Below are positions 9,601 through 17,950 of a DNA stretch of 64,000 bases, piece by piece. The stretch is taken from assembly GCA_964423645.1 (NCBI GenBank), contig CAYRFE010000013.1, forward strand, positions 31,138 through 95,137, written 5' to 3'. The position numbers and the translations under genes are program-made. Positions within the stretch are counted from its first letter, which is position 1. Every line of letters begins with the position of its first letter. Source of the stretch: CAYRFE01 sp964423645 [NCBI: uncultured bacterium]. GTDB lineage: Bacteria > Macinerneyibacteriota > Macinerneyibacteria > Macinerneyibacteriales. The notes under the pieces were generated by a model. It was not told the origin of the DNA. It saw nothing but the letters and a program-made list of their open reading frames with translations, and ran no database searches.

Positions 9601-12118
9601 ACGCCATTATCCGCTTAAAACAGTTGATGGTATCATGCGTGTACAGATCCCTGTTACCGACGAAATGCTTCCCAACGCCTATATAAGCGTATCGGTAATA
9701 CAACCGCATGCACAAACACTTAATGATCGTCCTATCCGCGTGTACGGTATCGTTCCTATCGCAGTTGAAGAGCCTCGCACACATCATACTGTCACACTCA
9801 CGGCACCTGATCGTCTTGCTCCCAATAGCCCGTTCTCTATTGATATTCAAACGACCGATCAATTACCGACACAAGTGACCGTCGCGGTCGTTGATGAAGG
9901 CTTACTTGATCTCACCGATTTTAAAACTCCGAATCCATGGAAATGGTTCTTCCGACGTGAGAGCTTGAGTGTGTCTACATATGATCTTTATGATTCAATA
10001 ATCGGTGCAAATAAAGGCGATGTCTACAAGCGCTTCTCGGTCGGCGGTGACATGGACTTATATCGTCTCGGCCAACAGGGCGAAAAATCCCAACGGTTTA
10101 AACCGGTTTGCATGTTCAAAGGTCCTATTCAAACCGACAAAAACGGTTATGCACGAGTAACATTTGATATGCCGAATTATATCGGATCTGTGCGTGTCAT
10201 GGTGATCGCGTCAGACGACAACCGTTATGGAAACACAGAAAAAGCTATTCCCGTGAAAACCCCGCTTATGATATTACCGACACTTCCTCGTTTTATCGGA
10301 TCGGGAGATGAGATATCTGTTCCCGTCACTGTGTTTGCCACCGAAGCAGATATAAAGAATGTCACCGTGAGTGTTCAGGTTGACGGTCCTGTGTCAATCG
10401 TTGGCGATAAGAAAAAAATGCTTACTTTTACTAAGATCGGTGACAGTGATGTGTTCTTTAGTCTCAAGGCTGATCCTGCCATCGGTAATGCAACGATCAC
10501 TATCACGGCAACATCGGGTTCACATGTATCGAAAGAAGTGACCGATATATCTATTCAACATCCTGCCCCGCGTGTTTTCGAAACAATTACTCGTGACGGA
10601 AAACCGCAAGGCACGGTCACGATCATTGTCCCGGACAAAGGTATTCCGGGGTCCAACAACGCATTAGTAAGAATATCCCGTTTGCCAAAACTGAATTTGG
10701 GGAAACGACTCAATTGGTTAATTCACTATCCGTACGGATGTGTAGAACAAACAACATCATCTGTATTCCCCCAACTCTACCTAAAAGATGTCGTAAAAAC
10801 ATCTGACAAACAAGCAAAAGAGATCGATACCAATATTAACGCTGCAATTCAACGGTTATCACGTTTTCAATTGGCTTCAGGAGGTTTTTCATATTGGCCG
10901 GGAGCAAAAGAGGTCAACGTCTGGGGCACCAATTATGCCGGGCATTTCCTTTTTGAAGCAAAACAAGCAGGTTATACCGTACCGGAATCAATGTTAAAAT
11001 CATGGATTTCATTTCAAAAATCCCGTGCACAATCCTCGGATGACACTTATACCGAGCGTGTGTATCGCTTGTATCTTCTCGCGCTCGCCGGTTCACCGCA
11101 AATCGGGCCAATGAACATTATTCGTGAAAACCATATGAAAAAACTTTCTAACCTGGATATGTGGCTTCTTGGCGGTGCATATAAACTGGCAGGATCTGAA
11201 AAAACAGCACTTGAGATCATACGAAATGCGACATTCAATGTGAAAGAGTATAATGAATTCGGCGGTACATACGGTTCCGCGCTTCGTGATAAAGCGATGA
11301 TGCTTGAAATTCTTATCGGCTTTCAAGATTGGAAAAACGTTCGCACACTCTTTGATGAACTTTCTTTCCGTCTGGAATCTGAAGATTGGTATTCCACTCA
11401 AACCAGTGCATACATGCTCCTTGCCATGGGTAAATACTTACGTACGCTGAACGGCAATAAAGATGAGAAAAAAGTCATGGATGGTACTATTACACTGCCT
11501 GACGGCTCGAAAATCCCCTTCTCAACCGAAGATGTCACGTTTAGTGCTCCAATCGACAAAGGATTCGGGGAACCGGTATCAGTAACGTTTTCATCAAAAA
11601 CAAATGTTGTAATGCCCTATGTCACCGTTGAGTGGAGCGGAATACCGGTTCAACCGATTCTTCCGAATGTATCGGAAAATATGACATTGAGCATCAATGC
11701 TTATAATGATGAGGGCAAACGGATCAATCCTACCCTTACCACACAAGGCGACCGCTTCTGGGCGCATATCTCGGTCACTCGTACCGATAACAACAATTTC
11801 ACTGTTGAAAACTGTGCCCTTGTCCAAATCCTTCCTGCCGGTTGGGAAATCGAAAACACACGCTTGTCAGGAGAAGATACACCGCCGTGGGCAGAAAATC
11901 TTAACCTGAACGCTGAAACATACACTGATATTCGAGATGATAGGATCATGTGGTTCTTTGATTATCCGAGAAATCAGTCGAAATTGGATTTCCTTGTGAA
12001 AATAAATGTCGTCACTGCGGGCACATTTACCTTGCCGTCAACATTGGTTGAAGCCATGTATAACAACCGATTCCGTGCAGTAATAAGTGGTAGAAAAGTT
12101 GTTGTACAAAAAAAGTAA
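6614..12118 (+). CDS. Alpha-2-macroglobulin-like lipoprotein with thioester motif
   Basis: This 1834-residue protein starts with a lipoprotein signal peptide whose lipobox TLSSC gives lipidated Cys25. Macroglobulin and beta-rich domains follow. The thioester motif GCVEQ has its Cys at residue 1376, inside PYGCVEQTTSSVFPQLYL, as in the YfhM-type bacterial macroglobulins. These are membrane-anchored protease traps: a bait region is cut and the thioester then captures the attacker. At 1834 residues it is somewhat longer than the E. coli protein (about 1650). The penicillin-binding protein 1C gene that often accompanies this family is absent from the flanks. The start is fixed by AAGGAGG 5 nt upstream. 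It sits with the ankyrin fusion inside the inverted-repeat segment. Confidence 0.92.
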   Translation: MKRSFFAVLSVLIAVVFISFTLSSCKETEKRTPIVYTTDIAQIIAQSTAGLIRANDTIIVKFVDPMVGKNDIGIELKNNPFSFEPSISGKTQWKDERTLVFTPAKPLSYRQEYRGKMTMKTLFSKWHEQSPQIFDFEFSVSPPELLEYSGDFYLKNQADPSLLVYKATITFSESYDLEIIEKAIKLTADGTKIALTVQKSTNGEFSFTSSDIKRTAKRKVFVFTVDKNDLDLSETYKNTFTLEPLGIFVPTSWTIIEDRDHPSFKIQFTDEIDMAQDITGLIRIEPDMPIKTKITEKSVYLSGDFVFGQKYTIVVDKGIRSKWGIKTNQKYTKTIDLKDIKPQLTFSGHGIFLPTANEQTLRFQTVNVKNAYIEIKKVFENNLGQFLQTENLGALRDRNTDFNDQYVERVGVVVWSKKVEIGAERNRWLQHEIDLKELFKKNDKALYLISIHFNSDDMLYDRTGGSDEYYDDSYYSDPANDGYVYRHGRIYKPLIQNDIGLTYKKSSNKHLVFATDIATAKPQPGVKVTLYTYQNELVDSVTTDANGFADFSAVTKDIYYIIGEKSTSRAVIKCNEMRWNLSSFDIGGEKLDASGITAFIYTERGVYRPGDPINFSVIARQNGKAIPDGHPVTLSVINPKNQTVYTTTNTAGKNGLYVMPFSTQQEDMTGNWRAVFTIGTNTFTHELKIETVVANRLRINIEPSVPEITHADKKIDIKVMSQYLMGNPAAGLETSVNVRIDHFEKKFKKYPGFLFTNAAEVFTALESTLIDSVLDDNGELTAEWQIPDFNSPPSALSAALETRVVERGGRGVVRTVYMPINPYPFYVGIEKPEPGRSYGTIGTSMSFRAICVTTDGNAVSGRQLTYTIYKNSYSWWWEYDESSNRSLKFKSDKNTEKVTEGKLSSSQNPVSLSYIPEYWGEYLLEIRDSAGHTAGMFFSAYYWGDSAAARKGADIIAVKTDKNTYRPGEKATVSFPAPAEGTVLISVEKGNRILDARHYPLKTVDGIMRVQIPVTDEMLPNAYISVSVIQPHAQTLNDRPIRVYGIVPIAVEEPRTHHTVTLTAPDRLAPNSPFSIDIQTTDQLPTQVTVAVVDEGLLDLTDFKTPNPWKWFFRRESLSVSTYDLYDSIIGANKGDVYKRFSVGGDMDLYRLGQQGEKSQRFKPVCMFKGPIQTDKNGYARVTFDMPNYIGSVRVMVIASDDNRYGNTEKAIPVKTPLMILPTLPRFIGSGDEISVPVTVFATEADIKNVTVSVQVDGPVSIVGDKKKMLTFTKIGDSDVFFSLKADPAIGNATITITATSGSHVSKEVTDISIQHPAPRVFETITRDGKPQGTVTIIVPDKGIPGSNNALVRISRLPKLNLGKRLNWLIHYPYGCVEQTTSSVFPQLYLKDVVKTSDKQAKEIDTNINAAIQRLSRFQLASGGFSYWPGAKEVNVWGTNYAGHFLFEAKQAGYTVPESMLKSWISFQKSRAQSSDDTYTERVYRLYLLALAGSPQIGPMNIIRENHMKKLSNLDMWLLGGAYKLAGSEKTALEIIRNATFNVKEYNEFGGTYGSALRDKAMMLEILIGFQDWKNVRTLFDELSFRLESEDWYSTQTSAYMLLAMGKYLRTLNGNKDEKKVMDGTITLPDGSKIPFSTEDVTFSAPIDKGFGEPVSVTFSSKTNVVMPYVTVEWSGIPVQPILPNVSENMTLSINAYNDEGKRINPTLTTQGDRFWAHISVTRTDNNNFTVENCALVQILPAGWEIENTRLSGEDTPPWAENLNLNAETYTDIRDDRIMWFFDYPRNQSKLDFLVKINVVTAGTFTLPSTLVEAMYNNRFRAVISGRKVVVQKK

Positions 12119-12133
12119 TGATATCCTTATAAT

Positions 12134-12165
12134 GAGTTACCCCGTAGCAAACTACGGGGTAACTC
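12134..12165 (+). terminator. Strong hairpin after the macroglobulin gene
   Basis: A perfect 14-bp stem (GAGTTACCCCGTAG with CTACGGGGTAACTC) with loop CAAA begins 16 bp after the stop codon. No T-run follows (TAAAAATC), so it could stabilise the 3' end rather than terminate. Its core matches the TACCCCG hairpin inside the flanking repeats. Confidence 0.55.
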
Positions 12166-12354
12166 TAAAAATCAATACTTTATTTGTGCATCAACCTCAA
12201 CGAGGCGGCATAGAAACTCTCCACAGTGGGCATTTATTTTCGGGAATTTCTGGTTGTGGTAAACCCCATTGCTGTCCTCATACCACTTCCCTTAGCAAAA
12301 CTACCATAGTTACGTCGACGCAACCTTCGGGAGATGTATTCGGTTGTAAAAAAA

Positions 12355-12558
12355 AATGAACTACCCCGCAGCAAGCTACGGGGTATCTCCGCAAAAAATA
12401 CTATATTTGTTTGCCCACCCCAAACCCCTCCCTTTGAATTTGGGAGGGGCTTAATTTCTAATATAGTGGGGACTTCGTCCCCACACCCCTTATAATTACA
12501 AAACTATAATCGCAAAGCCGAAGCAAGCTTCGGGGAATTTGCCCCATTTAGATTAAAT
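12355..12558 (+). repeat. Right arm of the 204-bp inverted repeat; dispersed hairpin repeat, copy 2
   Basis: This is the reverse complement of 3698-3901, with mismatches at only 4 positions. It ends 20 bp before the stop codon of the GNAT gene. The 190 bp between the hairpin at 12134-12165 and this arm show no gene. With its partner it brackets 8.45 kb. Confidence 0.9.
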
Positions 12559-12578
12559 TTTTCGTACGTCTTTAAAAT

Positions 12579-13118
12579 TTATTTCCATTCCTCACGCAGT
12601 ATTCCCATCTTGATCCTATCGTAGAATACGCCCTTCACTTCACAACCGCGGCGGATTCGTGCTTCTTCTGTAAATCCGAGCTTTTCTCCGAGTTTGATCA
12701 TCCCGATATTACCGGACCATGTGCTGAATCCCAGCCGTGTAAGCCCTCGTTCTCGGAAAAGGTAAGCGACCCACAGCTCCAGCGCGTGTTTCCCGTACCC
12801 TTTTCTCCAATACGCGTCCTCAACAATATCAATACCGATCTCCGTCATATGCGGATCCGTTGAATCATAATAAATAACCACCCAGCCGATATGCGTGCCG
12901 TCTGCAGCTTCTATCTCAAGCGAACGGTATGGAGGAAGTTGTTCGTTTTCAAGCCGTTTTTTACGTGCGGCGATCAAACCTGAAAGATCATCTGTAAACC
13001 AAGGCCCGTCAGTCTCCCATGCTTGTAACGACGGATCGTTCCATCGTTCGTAATCGGCAATATCATTTTCTTCCGTTGTACGTAAACAAACATAGTCGTT
13101 TCGAATAATAACCGGCAT
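12579..13118 (-). CDS. GNAT-family N-acetyltransferase, RimJ/RimL-like
   Basis: The protein has 179 residues, the usual length for the family. It carries the RimJ/RimL pattern: an N-terminal strand listing a small molecule or protein acceptor site, then the acetyl-CoA-binding region IVEDAYWRKGYGKHALELWV around residues 95-115. 'Q/RxxGxG/A' is represented here by RKGYGK. RLGFSTWSGNIGMIKLGEKL continues into the usual 'N..S..L.EKLGF' helix. It likely acetylates an amino group of a protein or metabolite. AAAAGGAGATC lies 4-8 nt upstream of the ATG. It is divergent from a small membrane-protein gene, with closely spaced promoters between them. The acceptor is not predictable. Confidence 0.85.
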   Translation of the reverse strand: MPVIIRNDYVCLRTTEENDIADYERWNDPSLQAWETDGPWFTDDLSGLIAARKKRLENEQLPPYRSLEIEAADGTHIGWVVIYYDSTDPHMTEIGIDIVEDAYWRKGYGKHALELWVAYLFRERGLTRLGFSTWSGNIGMIKLGEKLGFTEEARIRRGCEVKGVFYDRIKMGILREEWK

Positions 13119-13138
13119 TATGATCTCCTTTTTACGCG

Positions 13139-13167
13139 ATTATATCATAAGTAACCTTTAAATGCAA
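13139..13167 (-). promoter_or_regulatory. Promoter for the GNAT gene
   Basis: On the minus strand TTGCAT (13162-13167), a 17-nt spacer and a perfect TATAAT (13139-13144) with an upstream TG (extended -10) lie 20 nt before the start codon. Confidence 0.6.
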
Positions 13168-13177
13168 AAACACACCC

Positions 13178-13206
13178 TTTACTGTGATTCGACAATATGC
13201 TATACT
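13178..13206 (+). promoter_or_regulatory. Promoter for the small membrane-protein gene
   Basis: TTTACT (13178-13183), a 17-nt spacer and TATACT (13201-13206), preceded by TGC (extended -10), lie 24 nt upstream of the start codon. It is back to back with the GNAT promoter. Confidence 0.65.
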
Positions 13207-13229
13207 ACAGATATTTTAAGGAGGGTGTT

Positions 13230-13562
13230 ATGAAACTACAATTGGTTGACGGTTTGACGTTTCCTGCTATGCATCAAGTGTTATCACAAGCTCTGCCTCA
13301 GTATAAAACGCGATTGCTCAAAAATCCCGTATTCAAATGGGATTACATTGAGGTAAAACGTAACGCATTTGTCGGCGTATGGGTTCGTATCTACGAAGAC
13401 AAAGGAACCATTGATCTGATTAACTGTATCCCCGCAGCTTGGGCTCGTGCACTTTTCGGGGGGCTTATTGTGATGCTCTTTTTGATGTCTTCTCAGAAAA
13501 AATTACAAGCAGAAATCCAAGCGGTACTTGAAGGTACTTTCAAGGTGTTTCCAAAAAAGTAA
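13230..13562 (+). CDS. Small membrane protein of unknown function
   Basis: The 110-residue product has a polar N-terminal half followed by one hydrophobic segment, about residues 68-86 (WARALFGGLIVMLFLM). A short basic tail ends in FPKK. I do not recognise a family. The start is the ATG after AAGGAGGGTGTT; an earlier in-frame ATG at 13197 lies inside the promoter and has no ribosome binding site. It is transcribed alone, and repeat debris follows its stop. A strong extended -10 promoter and ribosome binding site support real expression. Confidence 0.7.
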   Translation: MKLQLVDGLTFPAMHQVLSQALPQYKTRLLKNPVFKWDYIEVKRNAFVGVWVRIYEDKGTIDLINCIPAAWARALFGGLIVMLFLMSSQKKLQAEIQAVLEGTFKVFPKK

Positions 13563-13600
13563 TGATTAATGAACTGCAGCAAACTACACGTGATAGCAAA

Positions 13601-13705
13601 TTTGTTTGCCCACCCCAAACCCCTCCCTTTGACTTTGGGAGGGGCTTTAATTTTCGGTTACAGACACGGCATGCCGTGTCTCTACACCGTCCCCACACCC
13701 CTTTT
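13601..13705 (+). repeat. Dispersed hairpin repeat, copy 3, with embedded 20-bp palindrome
   Basis: It carries the CACCCCAAACCCCTCCC arm and the GGGAGGGGCTT arm of the family. The GGGGACTTCGTCCCC hairpin has been replaced or interrupted by the perfect 20-bp palindrome AGACACGGCATGCCGTGTCT (13662-13681). The family tail CCCCACACCCCTT remains. Confidence 0.8.
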
Positions 13706-14082
13706 AAGGAAAACTAAATAATGAAAATTTTCGAATTCCGTAAAGAGCTCCTACTAAAGACTTATTGTCCAACTCCGCCGAATGATTACATCATATCCCC
13801 CTCTTTGCCAGGCGGGGAGTTTGTGACAATTGAAAACGACGGCATTAAAAAATCTTCCACTTATAAGGGTGTCATTATCGGGCTTGACCCGATAATCCGG
13901 AACTTTTTTGTAAAGAACGGTCGCGACGGTTCACTACCGGATTACCGTTGGAATGTATCCTCGCGAAAACGGTGACGGGGATGACACATGAGAAGACCAT
14001 TTGTGTCAAGACAAAAAGTAAAGTTATTATACAGTAGCATAAAATCGCAAAAGTTCTTAGTACATTTGTCTTTAAATAATTA
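13706..14082. other. Repeat-derived intergenic debris
   Basis: These roughly 380 bp hold a 32-bp block (13867-13898) shared with 19592-19623, built around ATTATCGGG/CCCGATAAT. A half-copy of the ACAAAAAGTAA hairpin found in the 19.2-20.0 kb repeats lies near 14001-14021. An 84-codon frame (13721-13975) runs through this material. It has no ribosome binding site and its centre is the palindrome, so I do not treat it as a gene. Confidence 0.6.
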
Positions 14083-14110
14083 AACAGAGGAGGATCTCTC
14101 CTCCTCTGTT
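14083..14110 (-). terminator. Terminator of the ABC exporter operon
   Basis: A 12-bp perfect stem (AACAGAGGAGGA with TCCTCCTCTGTT) and 4-nt loop overlap the stop codon of the second exporter gene. On the minus strand an AT-rich TTTAATTATTT follows. Confidence 0.8.
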
Positions 14111-15941
14111 ACGTGGTTGCATTCAGCAATCGCGTTTCTTCTTCCTCCATGAACTGATTGGTATACAAGCGATAATAATACCCCTTCATATTCAACAATT
14201 CATGGTGTGTACCGGACTCGATAACCGTGCCGTTTTTGATGACGAGAATTCGATCGGCAGATCGTATCGTAGACAACCGGTGCGCAATGATAAAACTTGT
14301 TCTTCCTTCAAGTGCAGTATGTATAGCCAGTTGAATGAGCTGTTCAGTCTCGGTATCCACCGATGATGTCGCTTCATCCAACACAAATATCCTCGGTTCT
14401 GCAAGCAAAGCTCGCGCAAACGAGATCAGTTGTTTTTGCCCTGTAGAGAGCATGTTACCGCCCTCACCGACCTCTGTATCATATCCTTTTTCAAGCTTCA
14501 TAATAAAATCATGCGCGTTAACCAGTTGCGCAACACGCTCGATCTCAGTATCTGTCGCATTCAATCGGCCGTATCGAATATTGTCGCGGATCGTTCCGCT
14601 GAACAAATGCGGCGTCTGAAGTACATATCCCAAATTTGCATGAAGCCATGCCAACGGACGCTCACGGTATTCCACACCGTCAATCAATATTTCGCCTTCT
14701 GTCGGTTCGTAAAAACGGCATGCAAGATTAACAATAGTGCTTTTTCCTGATCCCGTCTCACCAACCAATGCAATTTTTTCGCCTGCACGTACGGTAAGGT
14801 TGAAATCCTTGAGCACGTGTGCACCGTCTTTGTATGAAAACGACACATTGCGAAATTCTATCGCACCTTTCATCTCCGATAACGCAGAGTCACTTTTGTC
14901 ATAATCAACGCCGTATCGTGCCAAGACCGCTTCGGAATCTTTTATTGACGGTTCTGTATCAATTAATGACATGATACGCTCACCTGCTGCTTGTGCAGAC
15001 TGCATTTCTGCAAATAATCCGGCAAGGTTTGTGATCGGCTCAAAAAACTGCACAGTATATGCGATAAATGCCGCCAATGTCCCGAGCGTGATGACATTCT
15101 GTATCACACCATACCCGCCGTACCACAACGCAAGCGCTGTACCGACACTTCCCAAAAAAAAGACGATCGGCATATATAATGCAGAAAATGTCGCTGCACG
15201 AACCGATACTCGTTGCATTTCTCCTGTAAGACCGGAAAATTCACGCAAATTCGCTTCTTCTCGTACAAGCGTTTTTGTCGTTTTCGCACCCATGATGCCC
15301 TCATTAAATGCACCTGAGATACGTGAGTTTGTTTTACGTACATCCCGATGTGCTTTCAATATCTTCTTCTGAAAAAACAAACTTATGATCGCCAGCACCG
15401 GTACGACCGCAAGTGCGACCAACGCTAATCTCCAGTTCATGACAAGCATCATTGCGACAGATCCGATCATCATAACGGAAGACCAGGTCGCATCGACGAG
15501 TCCCCATGCAATGATATCCGCAAGACGGGAGTTATCCGAGGTCATACGTGTCATAATCCATCCAACTGCTGTCTTATCGTAATAAGTAAAATCAAGCTCT
15601 TGCAATCGTTTAAAGGCAGTCTTACGTATATCGTAGTTAAGACTCATCTCGATTTTTCCCGCGATTGCGATCAAGAGAAATACATTGATCGCCTGAAACA
15701 CGACAAGACCTGCATATTTTAACGCAAATGCAGGTAATGCTGCCAGATCACCCGAAGCAATGATCGTATCAATCGCATACTTGTTCATAAGCGGGAAAAT
15801 AACATCCACCACGCCCACGCACAACATGACACCCACTAAACCCAGACTTACTTTCCAATACGGTATCAGGAAGCGGGCAAGCCGCTTCCATAATCCAAGG
15901 TCAAACTTCGATGTATAGTTTTTTTCTTGTAATACACTCAT
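14109..15941 (-). CDS. ABC exporter half-transporter, subunit with canonical Walker B
   Basis: The 610-residue protein has an N-terminal six-helix ABC exporter membrane domain (about 1-330) and a C-terminal nucleotide-binding domain. It has Walker A GETGSGKST, Q-loop VLQTPHLFS, and Walker B FVLDEATSSVD with the catalytic Glu intact. The signature is LSTGQKQ, deviating from LSGGQ. Together with the upstream partner this gives one complete and one degenerate ATP site, as known for heterodimeric exporters such as TM287/288 and BmrCD. Its start (ATG 15941) follows AAAGGAATT. It lies 52 bp after its partner and ends in a strong terminator. Likely a drug, lipid or peptide exporter in the inner membrane; the substrate is unknown. 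Confidence 0.93.
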   Translation of the reverse strand: MSVLQEKNYTSKFDLGLWKRLARFLIPYWKVSLGLVGVMLCVGVVDVIFPLMNKYAIDTIIASGDLAALPAFALKYAGLVVFQAINVFLLIAIAGKIEMSLNYDIRKTAFKRLQELDFTYYDKTAVGWIMTRMTSDNSRLADIIAWGLVDATWSSVMMIGSVAMMLVMNWRLALVALAVVPVLAIISLFFQKKILKAHRDVRKTNSRISGAFNEGIMGAKTTKTLVREEANLREFSGLTGEMQRVSVRAATFSALYMPIVFFLGSVGTALALWYGGYGVIQNVITLGTLAAFIAYTVQFFEPITNLAGLFAEMQSAQAAGERIMSLIDTEPSIKDSEAVLARYGVDYDKSDSALSEMKGAIEFRNVSFSYKDGAHVLKDFNLTVRAGEKIALVGETGSGKSTIVNLACRFYEPTEGEILIDGVEYRERPLAWLHANLGYVLQTPHLFSGTIRDNIRYGRLNATDTEIERVAQLVNAHDFIMKLEKGYDTEVGEGGNMLSTGQKQLISFARALLAEPRIFVLDEATSSVDTETEQLIQLAIHTALEGRTSFIIAHRLSTIRSADRILVIKNGTVIESGTHHELLNMKGYYYRLYTNQFMEEEETRLLNATT

Positions 15942-15993
15942 AATAATTCCTTTCCGACTTCACGGAATACTTCGTATCTATCATTTCTTCCTC

Positions 15994-17835
15994 TTACACC
16001 GCGTGCGCCGTTGCGCCGTTCGGTGCGCTGTCTATCTCTTCACTGAGCTCTTCTTCAAGCTCGTTCTGTATATGCCATACTCTGCTGTACAATCCGTCTT
16101 GTTCAATCAGCTCTTCATGCGTACCGCATTGCGTCAATTCGCCGTTTTCAAGTACCAAAATCCTATCGGCTTCAGCAAGCGTCGTAATACGATGCGATAT
16201 GATAAACGTCGTGGCTCTATCACGGCGTTCTCGCAACGCCTTTCGGATCGCAGCGTCTGTCTCGGTATCAACGGCACTTAACGAATCATCGAATACTACT
16301 ATCGCAGGCTTTCGAACAAGCGTGCGTGCAATTGCAACACGTTGCTTTTGTCCACCGGAAAGTGTCACCCCGCGTTCTCCAACCGCAGTTTCATAGCCGT
16401 TCTCAAACTCCATTATGACATCATGTACAGCGGCAGTCATTGATGCAGCTTCTACATCATCTTTGTGTGCATCAGGTACCGCAAGTGCGATATTATCAAA
16501 CAGTGTCTTCGAGAATAAAAAAGGCTCCTGCAGGACTATACCTATGTTTTTACGCACATGGGTCTTATCAATCGTGTTCAGTTCGACTCCGTCGACGGTG
16601 ATCGATCCTTCATACTCATATAACCTCGGCAACAAGTGCACAAGCGAGCTTTTTCCCGCTCCTGTAGGACCCAAGATCGCTATGGTCTCACCGGGCTGAG
16701 CCTTGAAACTGATGTTTTTCAACACCGGTTTATCGGGAGCATACCCGAATGAAACATTACGAAACTCGATCGCACCCGTTATGACAGGTGCCACTAGAGT
16801 GGTCTCAACCGTTTCAATCGGCTTTTCAAGCACCTCACGAATACGCCCGAGCGACACCATCGTTTTACCCAAATCGGCAAGGATACGTCCCATTTGACGC
16901 ACCGGCCACAAGAGCCGCGCTTCAAATAAGAGAAATGCCACAAGTGTCCCTACCGTCATCACATCCGGTGCTTTGATACAGCGTGCCGCGCCTACGGTCA
17001 ACACTGCTCCGATCTGCAACATACATAAAAAGTCTGATGCCGACCAATAGAACGCGAGAATACGGATCAGCTTATACGTCAGATCACGATATTCACGGTT
17101 CTTTATATCAAGTTTCTCAATCTCAAATTTTTCACGGGCAAACGCACGCACGACCCGTACACCGGTAAGGTTTTCCTGCAACACGGTTGAAAGACGTCCT
17201 TCCGCTTCATCAGATTTCTGGAATGCAGCCTGCACTTTCATGAAAAACACGACTGCAAACGCAAAGATGATCGGTATGACTGCCATAGCCACCAGCGTCA
17301 ATCCGGGATCAAGTGCGATCATAAAGCCAGCAGTGATGGCTAGCATGAAGATCGCACGACCTATCTCTACAAACTGACTTGCAAGAAATTTACGTACGGT
17401 ATCAATATCCGACGTACAACGCTGTACGAGATCTCCCGTTTCTGCCTTCACCAGCGCATCATACGGCATACGTTGCAAACGGTCATACATCCTTGTGCGA
17501 AAACCCTTTGCCATCGCTTCGGATGCTACCGCCGACCACCGGCCGCGATAATACAAAAACATACAGTTCGCAGCTCCGAGTGCAACAAATGCAAACCCGC
17601 ACAGCCACAAATTCTGCGCCAACACACTCGTACCACCGAGTTTTGCGATAAAACCCATGATCCACTCGGGGCCATTCGGCGGTTGATTGCCGATCACCGA
17701 GTCGATGGTAAACCGCAACACAAGCGGACCGGTGAGTGAAAACAACGCTGCAAACCCGATAGCTGCAATTGCACCTATATACAGCGCTCTGTAACCCTTC
17801 ATAACGTCCCATAAAAGAGACAAATTCTTCTTCAT
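15994..17835 (-). CDS. ABC exporter half-transporter, subunit with degenerate Walker B
   Basis: The 613-residue protein has the same two-domain architecture as its neighbour: Walker A GPTGAGKSS, Q-loop VLQEPFLFS, canonical signature LSGGQKQRVAIAR. Walker B reads VVFDDSLSAVD, with Asp in place of the catalytic Glu. That substitution marks the degenerate-site subunit of heterodimeric exporters, matching the altered signature in the partner. I set the start at the ATG following GAGGAGAG; the extra 18 codons upstream lack a ribosome binding site. A 6-codon ORF with a very strong ribosome binding site and a structured stretch precede it, suggesting attenuation-type control. Confidence 0.93.
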   Translation of the reverse strand: MKKNLSLLWDVMKGYRALYIGAIAAIGFAALFSLTGPLVLRFTIDSVIGNQPPNGPEWIMGFIAKLGGTSVLAQNLWLCGFAFVALGAANCMFLYYRGRWSAVASEAMAKGFRTRMYDRLQRMPYDALVKAETGDLVQRCTSDIDTVRKFLASQFVEIGRAIFMLAITAGFMIALDPGLTLVAMAVIPIIFAFAVVFFMKVQAAFQKSDEAEGRLSTVLQENLTGVRVVRAFAREKFEIEKLDIKNREYRDLTYKLIRILAFYWSASDFLCMLQIGAVLTVGAARCIKAPDVMTVGTLVAFLLFEARLLWPVRQMGRILADLGKTMVSLGRIREVLEKPIETVETTLVAPVITGAIEFRNVSFGYAPDKPVLKNISFKAQPGETIAILGPTGAGKSSLVHLLPRLYEYEGSITVDGVELNTIDKTHVRKNIGIVLQEPFLFSKTLFDNIALAVPDAHKDDVEAASMTAAVHDVIMEFENGYETAVGERGVTLSGGQKQRVAIARTLVRKPAIVVFDDSLSAVDTETDAAIRKALRERRDRATTFIISHRITTLAEADRILVLENGELTQCGTHEELIEQDGLYSRVWHIQNELEEELSEEIDSAPNGATAHAV

Positions 17836-17950
17836 AGTTGCTCTCCTCTGCTGTGCCAAACCAATTCCACTACTGCAAGACGCACGCATCTTCGTCTAGT
17901 GGTCCGTCACGAATTCGCTGAGAAGTCGTGACATGACGATGATGCGCAAG
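17836..17950 (-). promoter_or_regulatory. Structured leader between the leader ORF and the ABC exporter
   Basis: On the minus strand this 115-nt stretch can fold. ATGCGCA at the leader start codon pairs with TGCGCAT just after the leader stop. GTCACGA pairs with TCGTGAC across a 13-nt loop, enclosed by TCGTC/GACGA. The loop contains CTTCTC, which could pair with the exporter's GAGGAG ribosome binding site. No U-run follows any stem, so translational control is more likely than transcription termination. The pairing was judged by eye, not computed. Confidence 0.4.

Noticed and set aside
6614-12118. Adhesin or complement-like toxin reading of the giant ORF
   Set aside because: The lipobox and CVEQ thioester with typical macroglobulin spacing point clearly to the bacterial alpha-2-macroglobulin family.
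3698-12558. Composite transposon bounded by insertion sequences
   Set aside because: The 204-bp arms encode no transposase and show no target-site duplication that I can see. Related copies are scattered as small intergenic elements.
13721-13975. 84-codon plus-strand frame after the small membrane-protein gene
   Set aside because: It runs through a palindromic block shared with 19592-19623, lacks a ribosome binding site, and its translation is repeat-like.
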